DNA of 64,000 nt from Diorhabda sublineata (Eukaryota; Arthropoda; Insecta; Coleoptera; Chrysomelidae). Positions 48,851 to 60,349 of the stretch are shown one piece after another (within the stretch, counting starts at the first letter, position 1; the number at the start of each line of letters is the position of its first letter). Below the pieces are notes generated by a model that saw nothing but the letters and a program-made list of their open reading frames with translations, ran no database searches and was not told the origin of the DNA. Where the stretch lies: positions 29,915,489 to 29,979,488 of the forward strand of contig NC_079481.1 in assembly GCF_026230105.1 (NCBI RefSeq), written 5' to 3'. Both the position numbers and the translations under genes were made by a program.

Positions 48851-51800
48851 TTATCGACCGTAAATTTGTACTCTATATCTAAATCCCATGCCCCATGGTG
48901 AAGTTAATTTTATTTTTACCAATTGCCTTCCTATACCCCCGTCCAAAAGTTCGGCCTTCGCCCCGTGTCCGTCTAAAAATTGGTTGTAGACTCTTATGGC
49001 GCTGATGGTTTCGTGTCTCGAATAACCAGCTGGTAAATCCTTGGGGTATTCGATTATTTTTTCTCTGCCGCTCCAGAATCGTCCCGTTTTTGTAAATTCC
49101 TAAAATTTCAATGGATACAAGACAAGCGGAAGGTTAGACGAGACCGTACGATCTACGAAGATCAAAAGCGGTGGTCGAACAAATTTATGATCGTCGAATG
49201 AAAGTGCTCGAGCTACCAGACCTGGCAGGCTATTTAATCGTATTTGGACACGATGCCGCGTTTTGGAACAAAAACAGTGTCGTGAAGATGATTCCGTCGA
49301 GTTTTTGGCAACGTTTCATAACCGTGGTTGGAACGTGGGTTCATCACTTCACGAAAATAAAAAAAAACAATCGAAACATTGCTCTGAAAAGGGAAAAACG
49401 TCTCCTAGACGAGACCGTACGATGTACGAAGACCAAAAGCGGTGGTCGAACAAATTTATGATCGTCGAATGAAAGTGCTCGAGCTACCAGACCTGGCAGG
49501 CTATTTAATCGTATTTGGACACGATGCCGCGTTTTGGAACAAAAACAGCGTCGTGAAGATGATTCCGTCGAGTGTTTGGCAACGTTTCATAACCGTGGTT
49601 GGAACGTGGGTTCATCACTTCACGAAAATAAAAAAAAACAATCGAAACATTGCTCTGAAAAGGGAAAAACGTCTCCTAGACGAGACCGTACGATCTACAA
49701 AGATCAAAAGCGGTGGTCGAACAAATTTATGATCGTCGAATGAAAGTGCTCGAGCTACCAGACCTGGCAGGCTATTTAATTGTATTTGGACACGATGCCG
49801 CGTTTTGGAACAAAAACAGCGTCGTGAAGATGATTCCGTCGAGTTTTTGGCAACGTTTCATAACCGTGGTTGGAACGTGGGTTCATCACTTCACGAAAAT
49901 AAAAAAAAACAATCGAAACATTGCTCTGAAAAGGGAAAAACGTCTCCTAGACGAGACCGTACGATCTACAAAGATCAAAAGCGGTGGTCGAACAAATTTA
50001 TGATCGTCGAATGAAAGTGCTCGAGCTACCAGACCTGGCAGGCTATTTAATCGTATTTGGACACGATGCCGCGTTTTGGAACAAAAACAGCGTCGTGAAG
50101 ATGATTCCGTCGAGTTTTTGGCAACGTTTCATAACCGTGGTTGGAACGTGGGTTCATCACTTCACGAAAATAAAAAAAAACAATCGAAACATTGCTCTGA
50201 AAAGGGAAAAACGTCTCCTAGACGAGACCGTACGATCTACGAAGACCAAAAGCGGTGGCCGAACAAATTTATGATCGTCGAATGAATGTGCTCGAGCTAC
50301 CAGACCTGGCAGGCTATTTAATCGTATTTGGACACGATGCCGCGTTTTGGAACAAAAACAGCGTCGTGAAGATGATTCCGTCGAGTGTTTGGCAACGTTT
50401 CATAACCGTGGTTGGAACGTGGGTTCATCACTTCACGAAAATAAAAAAAAACAATCGAAACATTGCTCTGAAAAGGGAAAAACGTCTCCTAGACGAGACC
50501 GTACGATCTACAAAGATCAAAAGCGGTGGTCGAACAAATTTATGATCGTCGAATGAAAGTGCTCGAGCTACCAGACCTGGCAGGCTATTTAATTGTATTT
50601 GGACACGATGCCGCGTTTTGGAACAAAAACAGCGTCGTGAAGATGATTCCGTCGAGTTTTTGGCAACGTTTCATAACCGTGGTTGGAACGTGGGTTCATC
50701 ACTTCACGAAAATAAAAAAAAACAATCGAAACATTGCTCTGAAAAGGGAAAAACGTCTCCTAGACGAGACCGTACGATCTACGAAGACCAAAAGCGGTGG
50801 CCGAACAAATTTATGATCGTCGAATGAATGTGCTCGAGCTACCAGACCTGGCAGGCTATTTAATCGTATTTGGACACGATGCCGCGTTTTGGAACAAAAA
50901 CAGCGTCGTGAAGATGATTCCGTCGAGTTTTTGGCAACGTTTCATAACCGTGGTTGGAACGTGGGTTCATCACTTCACGAAAATAAAAAAAAACAATCGA
51001 AACATTGCTCTGAAAAGGGAAAAACGTCTCCTAGACGAGACCGTACGATCTACGAAGACCAAAAGCGGTGGCCGAACAAATTTATGATCGTCGAATGAAT
51101 GTGCTCGAGCTACCAGACCTGGCAGGCTATTTACAAAGCGCGTTACGTCGTATTTGGTTACATTTCGGCGGTGATTAGATTGCGAAAAATGTTTGATTGA
51201 ATCGGGGATGAAATATACGGAGTAGATCGTAAATTTAACGAGTGGACGGTATTTTATGGGGGTATTTACCTGGTGGTACAACAATCGATCGAAAGCTTGG
51301 ATGGATCCTAAAAATAAGTGGCCGTCCTGACTGCCGTTGTTGTTTGAATAATTTGTTTGTTTGTTGTTGTAGGTCGAGTAATAGACATTTTGGGGCGGCG
51401 GTTTGAAAGCCGGTGCTGGAATAATTAAAAAATTTCGATAATTAATCCGAAAAAAAATTATTCTTATTAAAAAATTGGCGGAATACGATAAAAATGGAAA
51501 AATCGTTTTCGGGCGATGTGAGGTAAAGAAAAAGGGGGTGGGGGTGAGTTTTTAAGGGTGAAAAACGGTTTTTTTCGATTTCTGACAAAACTACAAGTTC
51601 TATGGGGAAATTTTAAATGAGAAAGTTGTAGGTAATGGGGTGATATACAATTTATGTATTTAAAATTTTTTAATATAACCTCAAAGTTTACGTGAAAATT
51701 GGAAATGATGAAGTTTTTGTTTTTTTAGTTGTGTTTTACACAAAAACTTTTTTTTCTTACGAAATTTGGTGAAAAATAACCTTTTTATGTCCTATATATA

Positions 51801-54800
51801 TCGTAATTTTCAATGGAAAATTTTTACGTTTTTTTTTGAATTTTTTTTTTTCATTGAAATTTTTACTGTTTGGTGGTGTAAAAAATGGTAAATTTTCTCA
51901 AAAAAAGTGAAAAAAAAATCGCGTGAGAAATTTATTTTTAATTATTTATACGAGTTTTTAGATGTTTTTTCGAAATTTTTTGGTCTAATTATACAGAAAA
52001 CGTGAAATTCCATGTTACGTAAATAATTATAGCATAAAATTTTTGATAAATATCCAAAAAATTGTACGAAACATTAAAAAAAATTACGAATTTATATTTT
52101 TTCTTCGTTTTTTTGCCTTTTTCGAGAAAATTTACTGTGGTAACTAATATTTTTTCGCACCATCGGAAAGTAGAGATTTCAACGAACAAAAAACGCCCCG
52201 ATTTAAAAAAAAACTGATTTTTTTGCAGGAAAAATTAGGATTAAAAACTAGGGTGTTTTTTCGATATTAAATCGAAATATTTTGGACTTTAAAGGACTCA
52301 AAACACAAAGATAAAAAATAAAAAACCAAAATTAGGCGATTTCGATATTTCACGTGAATTTTGAGGTTAGATTCTTCTTCTTTTCCAATGAATTTCATCC
52401 AACTATAATTTTTATCGTTTTTAAAAGCTTTTTACCCTGTAGTATATACAAAAAAAAGTCTTATTAATATTATTTTAGAATCTGATAACACAGAAAGCAT
52501 GAAATTTCATGTTACGTAAATAATTAGAGCATAAAATTTTGATAAATATTCAAAAAATTGTACAAAACATTAAAAAATATTACGAATCATCTTTTTTTTT
52601 TCGATTTTTTGCATTTTTCGAGAAAATTTACCGTGGTAACACAAAGATAAAAAATAAAAAACCAAAATTAGGCGATTTCGATATTTCACGTGAATTTTGA
52701 GGTTAGATTCTTCTTCTTTTCCAATTTTTATCGTTTTTAAAAGCATTTTACCCTGTAGTATATACAAAAAAAAGTCTTATTAATATTATTTTAGAATCTG
52801 ATAACACAGAAAGCATGAAATTTCATGTTACGTAAATAATTAGAGCATAAAATTTTGATAAATATTCAAAAAATTGTACAAAACATTAAAAAATATTACG
52901 AATCATCTTTTTTTTTTCGATTTTTTGCATTTTTCGAGAAAATTTACCGTGGTAACACAAAGATAAAAAATAAAAAACCAAAATTAGGCGATTTCGATAT
53001 TTCACGTGAATTTTGAGGTTAGATTCTTCTTCTTTTCCAATTTTTATCGTTTTTAAAAGCATTTTACCCTGTAGTATATACAAAAAAAAGTCTTATTAAT
53101 ATTATTTTAGAATCTGATAACACAGAAAGCATGAAATTTCATGTTACGTAAATAATTAGAGCATAAAATTTTGATAAATATTCAAAAAATTGTACAAAAC
53201 ATTAAAAAATATTACGAATCATCTTTTTTTTTTCGATTTTTTGCATTTTTCGAGAAAATTTACCGTGGTAACACAAAGATAAAAAATAAAAAACCAAAAT
53301 TAGGCGATTTCGATATTTCACGTGAATTTTGAGGTTAGATTCTTCTTCTTTTCCAATTTTTATCGTTTTTAAAAGCATTTTACCCTGTAGTATATACAAA
53401 AAAAAGTCTTATTAATATTATTTTATAATATAATTACACAAAAAGCATGAAATTTCATGTTACGTAAATAATTAGAGCATAAAATTTTGATAAATGTCCA
53501 AAAAATTGTACAAAACATTAAAAAATATTACGAATCATCTTTTTTTTTTTCGTTTTTTTGCATTTTTCGAGAAAATTTACCGTGGTAACACAAAGATAAA
53601 AAATAAAAAACCAAAATTAGGCGATTTCGATATTTCACGTGAATTTTGAGGTTAGATTCTCCTTCTTTTCCAATTTTTATCGTTTTTAAAAGCATTTTAC
53701 CCTGTAGTATATACAAAAAAAAGTCTTATTAATATTATTTTAGAATCTGATAACACAGAAAGCATGAAATTTCATGTTACGTAAATAATTAGAGCATAAA
53801 ATTTTGATAAATGTCCAAAAAATTGTACAAAACATTAAAAAATATTACGAATCATCTTTTTTTTTTCGTTTTTTTTGCATTTTTCGAGAAAATTTACTGT
53901 GGTAACACAAAGATAAAAAATAAAAAACCAAAATTAGGCGATTTCGATATTTCACGTGAATTTTGAGGTTAGATTCTTCTTCTTTTCCAATTTTTATCGT
54001 TTTTAAAAGCATTTTACCCTGTAGTATATACAAAAAAAAGTCTTATTAATATTATTTTATAATATAATTACACAGAAAGCATGAAATTCCATGTTACGTA
54101 AATAATTAGAGGATAAAATTTTGATAAATGTCCAAAAAATTGTTCAAAACATTAAAACATATTACGAATCATCTTTTTTTTTTCGTTTTTTTTTGCATTT
54201 TTCGAGAAAATTTACCGTGGTAACACAAAGATAAAAAATAAAAAACCAAAATTAGGCGATTTCGATATTTCACGTGAATTTTGAGGTTAGATTCTTCTTC
54301 TTTTCCAATTTTTATCGTTTTTAAAAGCATTTTACCCTGTAGTATATACAAAAAAAAGTCTTATTAATATTATTTTATAATATAATTACACAGAAAGCAT
54401 GAAATTCCATGTTACGTAAATAATTAGAGGATAAAATTTTGATAAATGTCCAAAAAATTGTTCAAAACATTAAAACATATTACGAATCATCTTTTTTTTT
54501 TTCGTTTTTTTTTGCATTTTTCGAGAAAATTTACCGTGGTAACACAAAGATAAAAAATAAAAAACCAAAATTAGGCGATTTCGATATTTCACGTGAATTT
54601 TGAGGTTAGATTCTTCTTCTTTTCCAATGAATTTCATCCAACTATAATTTTTATCGTTTTTAAAAGCTTTTTACCCTGTAGTATATACAAAAAAAAAAAG
54701 TCTTACTGATATTATAAACGGAACTATTCCCAACTACGGATCCATTCACGGTCGGTATAAGAACTTGAACCGGTTGGTAATAAACTTGACATCCGAAACC

Positions 54801-54848
54801 GTTGAAGAAAATTACGAAAACAAATAAAACTATCAACTCTTTCATCAT
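48851..54848 (-). CDS. MBF2-family secreted protein, 178 residues, three exons
   Basis: Exons in transcript order are 54848-54707, 51415-51270 and 49099-48851, with phases 1 and 0, totalling 537 bp. The protein has a signal peptide (MMKELIVLFVFVIFFNGFGC, residues 1-20), a Pro/Asn/Tyr-rich linker with NGS, NSS and NYS glycosylation sequons, then the MBF2-type domain. The domain shows GDRLLY-like AFDRLLYHQ, then I-A-IRVYNQ, GHGAKAELLDGGIGRQLVKIKL, the W-G-MGF core and a C-terminal VQIYGR. MBF2 was named as a transcription co-factor in silkworm, but most insect members are small secreted proteins of unclear role, and the signal peptide here fits that. Both introns are packed with tandem repeats (271-bp and 316-bp units). 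A second in-frame Met follows the first, so the start is uncertain by one codon. Confidence 0.9.
49130..51131. repeat. 271-bp satellite built on a mariner transposase fragment, in MBF2 intron 2
   Basis: The phrase gagaccgtacgatctac recurs every 271 bp (near 49140, 49411, 49682, 49953, 50224, 50495, 50766 and 51037): seven full units and one of about 95 bp. Copies are almost identical. In each unit one forward frame reads RFITVVGTWVHHFT and the next frame reads ENKKKQSKHCSEKGKTSPRR. Together these match the mariner transposase block around its catalytic Asp (RFVTxDETWxHHYTPETKQQSKQW), with the DETW Asp already lost and a frameshift between halves. GC content is higher than in the flanks. The 96- and 69-residue frames are not genes. 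Confidence 0.93.
51990..54706. repeat. 316-bp satellite in MBF2 intron 1, about 8 units
   Basis: The phrase catgttacgtaaataatta recurs at about 52010, 52509, 52825, 53141, 53456, 53772, 54090 and 54409, mostly 316-319 bp apart. Units include gaggttagattcttcttctt and ttaccctgtagtatatac. The first (near 52380) and last (near 54610) units share an extra tgaatttcatccaactataa that inner units lack. The last unit abuts the donor of exon 1. The 60-65-residue minus frames are artefacts. Confidence 0.93.
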
Positions 54849-57214
54849 TCATAAACAACTGATATTGAATCACTTTCCAATCTTCTTTTTATAACGAAAT
54901 ATTGTTTGATCTAATTTATTACGAGATACGTTGAGTAAATTTGTTTCTTGTCACGGGGAATGTACAATATGAGTCAGATTTTTTTCGGAAAAAAAATATA
55001 AGATCGTAAATATCACGGTATTAATTCAAACAACGTTTATTTATAGGAAAACTACGCTTTCTTTCACATTATTGTAAATAACGACAATTCGTGTTTGTAA
55101 ACGGCAAAGTCCTTCCTCGAGAAGGCTCCGAAGAAAGAAATCAGTGGCGGCAGGCTCCATCCTGCCTAAAACGACGTTTGTACTCTAGTGGGACGGACCC
55201 ACGAAACCTCCCGCGTGGATATCCGCCTACAAACACGCCCCTAACAGATTCCGGTGGTTCCGGTACACACCGCCGGGTCGATAGGTGTAACCCCACAGAA
55301 AAAAAATCAGATTTATGTCACCTGTTTTAGAAATCAGTTTTCCAAGGAAAAATTTCACGAACTCGTGGTGGAAATGGTTTTGATCGGCATCCCGAGGCTT
55401 CGACTGAATTTTTTGAAAGTTCAGCTTCAAATTTTCGTATCAAATGCAAAATTTGTACGATCGAAACAACAGCAATCCTTGGTGTTTGGGAAATTTTTAA
55501 ACTCCAAGTACATATTTAGAAAATGACATTTTTATGTTTGAAATCGTAAATCATATTTATTTACCGTTATATCATTATAATTTATGATAACTGCAACGAT
55601 TCGATACGTCACACATAAACAAAAACAGTTAACGTACGGAATTTAACGAATTTCGTTATTTGGATCAACGATTTTTATTCAAAATGTCGAATGAAATGCA
55701 ACATCGTAAATCCGGAATCGCCAGGAAATTTTAAATCATGAAAATATTCATATCCAATAATCATATCGAATTACATAATAATATAAAACTTTTTCAATTA
55801 CACTAAGGAAAGAAAATAAACTTATAAATATTCTATTAATCGAACAATATAATGTACCTGCTTAATAATATTTGCAATGTCAATATTAATTAGTTATTTT
55901 GCAAAAAGTAAAGTTGATTGTACCTCCAGGACAATTATTAATACAAAATGCTAAATCATCGAAGGGAAACACTGTCAACTGTCAACATAGAAGTGGCTAA
56001 AGTCCCGAAAAAGTGTTTTGCAGTACGGAACTGTCAATTTCACTACACGGAACACTCAAAACGCAACTTTCGGAATGTAAATGAATACAGAACGAATAAT
56101 ATAAAACAGCACAAAAAAACATTTATAAAAAGATTGAATACTTCATAAACATTTTCTTCGTGCTATCGTTGTATGTGGTGTCGCCATCTAGTTAAAAATA
56201 ACGAACGAATCAGTCTAGATTTTAGGACACGATGTTAAACTGTATAATTTTCTGTTTATATGTAGTATTATTATAGAATCGAATATTAGAGAGACGATCC
56301 TACATATGCAAATTCTTCAATTGTAGGTTGATAAGGCTTGTTATGTAGGAGACATTCTGTCACGTGCTCGTTATCGAATTTAACAGGTACGATCATTAAT
56401 GACCCATTGACATTGAAAGTGCAGCCCATTAGATGTTGGCATACTATCAAAATGTGCATGTCGGTAATTTGTTTTTTGTATGAAATTTATGGTACGCGTG
56501 CGTACCTTTCAATTAGTCCGTTTAACGGAATTGTTATTGTACAGAATGTCCCATAATAGGGTGTCTCACGACACTTAATTAAAACTATCTGTATATATGG
56601 CAAAATACTTATAGTAGAATAATGAAAATTTCTACGTTTGGGATTTTCGGATACGATCTTTTTATCTAAAATATTTTCATTGATGCCCGACTTCCGGTTA
56701 TATCGGAAGTCGACTGTAACTTTGTTATTTTAAATGGAATATCCTGTATATTAACAAATTTTCGAAATCTACGTGAAATTTTAGTATACTTTTGTCTAAA
56801 AACTTTTTTCGAAAAATGCATATTTTGTGGGTTATTAATTTTTTTGTAAAAAATTTGACCGCTGCAGACCCTTATAAATTATTTTTTTACGAAAATACCC
56901 TCAAACATATGAAAATGGTGACTGGTCGGTTACTTTTAGCAAGGTTGGACGTATTTGAATCTATGTTGAAAAATTTTTCATTTTATACGGGGTGTGTATA
57001 AAAATTGCTCAAAGTTTAACTTCATAAATATCAAATTTCTTTATTTTTTTAAATAGAACCACCCGGTTTTTTCTATTTTAATACATTCAGGAGTAAAATA
57101 TAAGGCAAATTCCTATATACTTTCCTATACCTAAAACTTACCGTTATCCAGATATTAGATGTTTTATTTAAAATTTATTTAAAAAAAAACAGTTTCCATA
57201 GATGGAATAAGCAA
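54849..57214. other. Upstream region of the MBF2-like gene and unexplained DNA before the minisatellite
   Basis: AT-rich except for 55085-55310, listed separately. A perfect hairpin CGACTTCCG-7-CGGAAGTCG sits at 56688-56712, beside an 'aaatggaatatcctgtatatt' phrase of the sort seen at ends of dispersed insect repeats. Short open frames here show no recognisable protein. Confidence 0.4.
55085..55310 (+). other. GC-rich island, possibly a transposable element 5' fragment
   Basis: An abrupt island of balanced base composition holds gtgggacggacccacgaaac, cctcccgcgtggatatccgc, and acaccgccgggtcgatagg followed by tgtaaccccac. The edges are sharp against AT-rich flanks. It resembles in style the 5' regions of insect non-LTR elements. 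An untranslated exon or promoter island is the alternative. I could not identify it. Confidence 0.35.
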
Positions 57215-60200
57215 ATGACAGCTAATTTTTGAAAAATGACAGTTTAACAGACAAATGACAGTCTAATGTTTGAAAAATGACAGTTTAACAGACAAATGAC
57301 AGTCTAATGTTTGAAAAATGACAGTCTAATAGGCAAATGACAGTCTAATGTTTGAAAAATGACAGTTTAACAGGCAAATGACAGTCAAATGTTTGAAAAA
57401 TGACAGTTTAACAGGCAAATGACAGTCTTATGTTTAAAAAATGACAGTTTAACAGGCAAATGTCAGTCAAATGTTTGAAAAATGACAGTTTAACAGGCAA
57501 ATGACAGTCTTATGTTTGAAAAATGACAGTCTAATAGGCAAATGACAGTCTAATGTTTAAAAAATGACAGTTTAACAGGCAAATGTCAGTCAAATGTTTG
57601 AAAAATGACAGTTTAACAGGCAAATGACAGTCAAATGTTTGAAAAATGACAGTTTAACAGGCAAATGACAGTCTTATGTTTAAAAAATGACAGTTTAACA
57701 GGCAAATGTCAGTCAAATGTTTGAAAAATGACAGTTTAACAGGCAAATGACAGTCTTATGTTTGAAAAATGACAGTCTAATAGGCAAATGACAGTCTAAT
57801 GTTTAAAAAATGACAGTTTAACAGGCAAATGTCAGTCAAATGTTTGAAAAATGACAGTTTAACAGGCAAATGACAGTCTTATGTTTGAAAAATTGCAGTT
57901 TAACAGACAAATGACAGTCTAATGTTTGAAAAATGACAGTTTAACAGGCAAATGACAGTCTTATGTTTGAAAAATGACAGTCTAATAGGCAAATGACAGT
58001 CTAATGTTTAAAAAATGACAGTTTAACAGGCAAATGTCAGTCAAATGTTTGAAAAATGACAGTTTAACAGGCAAATGACAGTCTTATGTTTGAAAAATTG
58101 CAGTTTAACAGACAAATGACAGTCTAATGTTTGAAAAATGACAGTTTAACAGGCAAATGACAGTCTAATGTTTGAAAAATGACAGTCTAATAGGCAAATG
58201 ACAGTATAATGTTTGAAAAATGACAGTCTAATAGGCAAATGACAGTTTAACAGGCAAATGACAGTATAATGTTTGAAAAATGACAGTTTAACAGGCAAAT
58301 GACAGTCTAATGTTTGAAAAATGACAGTTTAACAGACAAATGACAGTCTAATGTTTGAAAAATGACAGTTTAACAGGCAAATGACAGTCTAATGTTTGAA
58401 AAATGACAATTTAACAGGCAAATGACAGTCTAATGTTTGAAAAATGACAGTTTAACAGGCAAATTGCAGTCTAATTTTTGAAAAATGGCAGTTTAGCAGG
58501 CAAATGACAGTCTAATATTTGAAAAATGATAGTTTAACAGGCAAATGACAGTCTAATGTTTGAAAAATGACAATTTAACAGGCAAATGACAGTCTAATGT
58601 TTGAAAAATGACAGTTTAACAGGCAAATTGCAGTCTAATTTTTGAAAAATGGCAGTTTAGCAGGCAAATGACAGTCTAATGTTTGAAAAATGATAGTTTA
58701 ACAGGCAAATGACAGTCTAATGTTTGAAAAATGACAGTCTAATAGGCAAATGACAGTATAATGTTTGAAAAATGACAGTCTAATAGGCAAATGACAGTTT
58801 AACAGGCAAATGACAGTATAATGTTTGAAAAATGACAGTTTAACAGGCAAATGACAGTATAATGTTTGAAAAATGACAGTTTAACAGGCAAATGACAGTC
58901 TAATGTTTGAAAAATGACAGTTTAACAGACAAATGACAGTCTTATGTTTGAAAAATGACAGTCTAATAGGCAAATGACAGTCTAATGTTTAAAAAATGAC
59001 AGTTTAACAGGCAAATGTCAGTCAAATGTTTGAAAAATGACAGTTTAACAGGCAAATGACAGTCAAATGTTTGAAAAATGACAGTTTAACAGGCAAATGA
59101 CAGTCTTATGTTTAAAAAATGACAATTTAACAGGCAAATGACAGTCTAATGTTTGAAAAATGACAGTTTAACAGGCAAATTGCAGTCTAATTTTTGAAAA
59201 ATGGCAGTTTAGCAGGCAAATGACAGTCTAATGTTTGAAAAATGATAGTTTAACAGGCAAATGACAGTCTAATGTTTGAAAAATGACAGTTTAACAGGCA
59301 AATGACAGTATAATGTTTGAAAAATGACAGTTTAGCAGGCAAATGACAGTCTAATGTTTGAAAAATGATAGTTTAACAGGCAAATGACAGTCTAATGTTT
59401 GAAAAATGACAGTTTAACAGGCAAATGACAGTCTAATGTTTGAAAAATGACAGTTTAACAGGCAAATGACAGTCTAATGTTTGAAAAATGACAGTTTAAC
59501 AGGCAAATGACAGTCTAATGTTTGAAAAATGACAGTTTAACAGGCAAATGACAGTCTAATGTTTGAAAAATGACAGTTTAACAGGCAAATGACAGTATAA
59601 TGTTTGAAAAATGACAGTTTAGCAGGCAAATGACAGTCTAATGTTTGAAAAATGACAGTTTAACAGGCAAATGACAGTCTAATGTTTGAAAAATGATAGT
59701 TTAACAGGCAAATGACAGTATAATGTTTGAAAAATGACAGTTTAGCAGGCAAATGACAGTCTAATGTTTGAAAAATGACAGTTTAACAGGCAAATGACAG
59801 TCTAATGTTTGAAAAATGACAGTTTAACAGGCAAATGACAGTATAATGTTTGAAAAATGACAGTTTAGCAGGCAAATGACAGTCTAATGTTTGAAAAATG
59901 ATAGTTTAACAGGCAAATGACAGTCTAATGTTTGAAAAATGACAGTTTAACAGGCAAATGACAGTCTAATGTTTGAAAAATGACAGTTTAACAGGCAAAT
60001 GACAGTCTAATGTTTGAAAAATGACAGTTTAACAGGCAAATGACAGTCTAATGTTTGGAAAATGACAGTCTAATAGGCAAATGACAGTTTAACAGACAAA
60101 TGACAGTCTAATGTTTGAAAAATGACAGTTTAACAGGCAAATGACAGTCTAATGTTTGAAAAATGACAGTCTAATAGGCAAATGACAGTTTAACAGACAA

Positions 60201-60275
60201 ATGACAGTCTAATGTTTGAAAAATGACAGTTTAACAGGCAAATGACAGTCTAATGTTTGGAAAATGACAGTTTTC
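57215..60275. repeat. 41-bp TGACAGT minisatellite, about 74 units, just before the first Mical coding exon
   Basis: The consensus unit is made of two similar halves: aaatgacagtttaacaggc and aaatgacagtctaatgtttga. Each half starts with the same AAATGACAGT word, so the array is a dimer of a ~20-bp ancestor. Unit variants (gacagtctaatagg, tgtcagtcaaatg, ttgcagtcta, tgatagttt) recur in blocks of several units, showing recent block duplication. It ends about 28 bp before the acceptor of the exon that carries the Mical start. Confidence 0.97.
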
Positions 60276-60303
60276 ACAGATAAATGATACTTTTTCGTTA
60301 CAG

Positions 60304-60330
60304 ATGAGAATTGCTCAAAAACGAATATAG
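60304..60330 (+). promoter_or_regulatory. Upstream ORF in the Mical 5' leader
   Basis: Right after the cgttacag acceptor (AG at 60302-60303) an ATG opens an 8-codon frame ending TAG 60328-60330. It lies 19 bp before the Mical ATG at 60350, and is in a different frame. It could reduce translation from the main start if the leader is spliced as proposed. Confidence 0.5.
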
Positions 60331-60349
60331 CGTTTATCGTCGTCCCATC

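Noticed and set aside
49171..51098. Repeated 96- and 69-residue frames
   Set aside because: They repeat every 271 bp and are frameshifted mariner remnants, not independent genes.
52570..54351. Six similar 60-65-residue minus frames starting MYILQGKMLLKTI
   Set aside because: They repeat with the 316-bp satellite in MBF2 intron 1 and contain no domain.
57215..60275. CRISPR-like regular repeat array
   Set aside because: Units are contiguous with no unique spacers, both halves are repeats of each other, and the context is eukaryotic.
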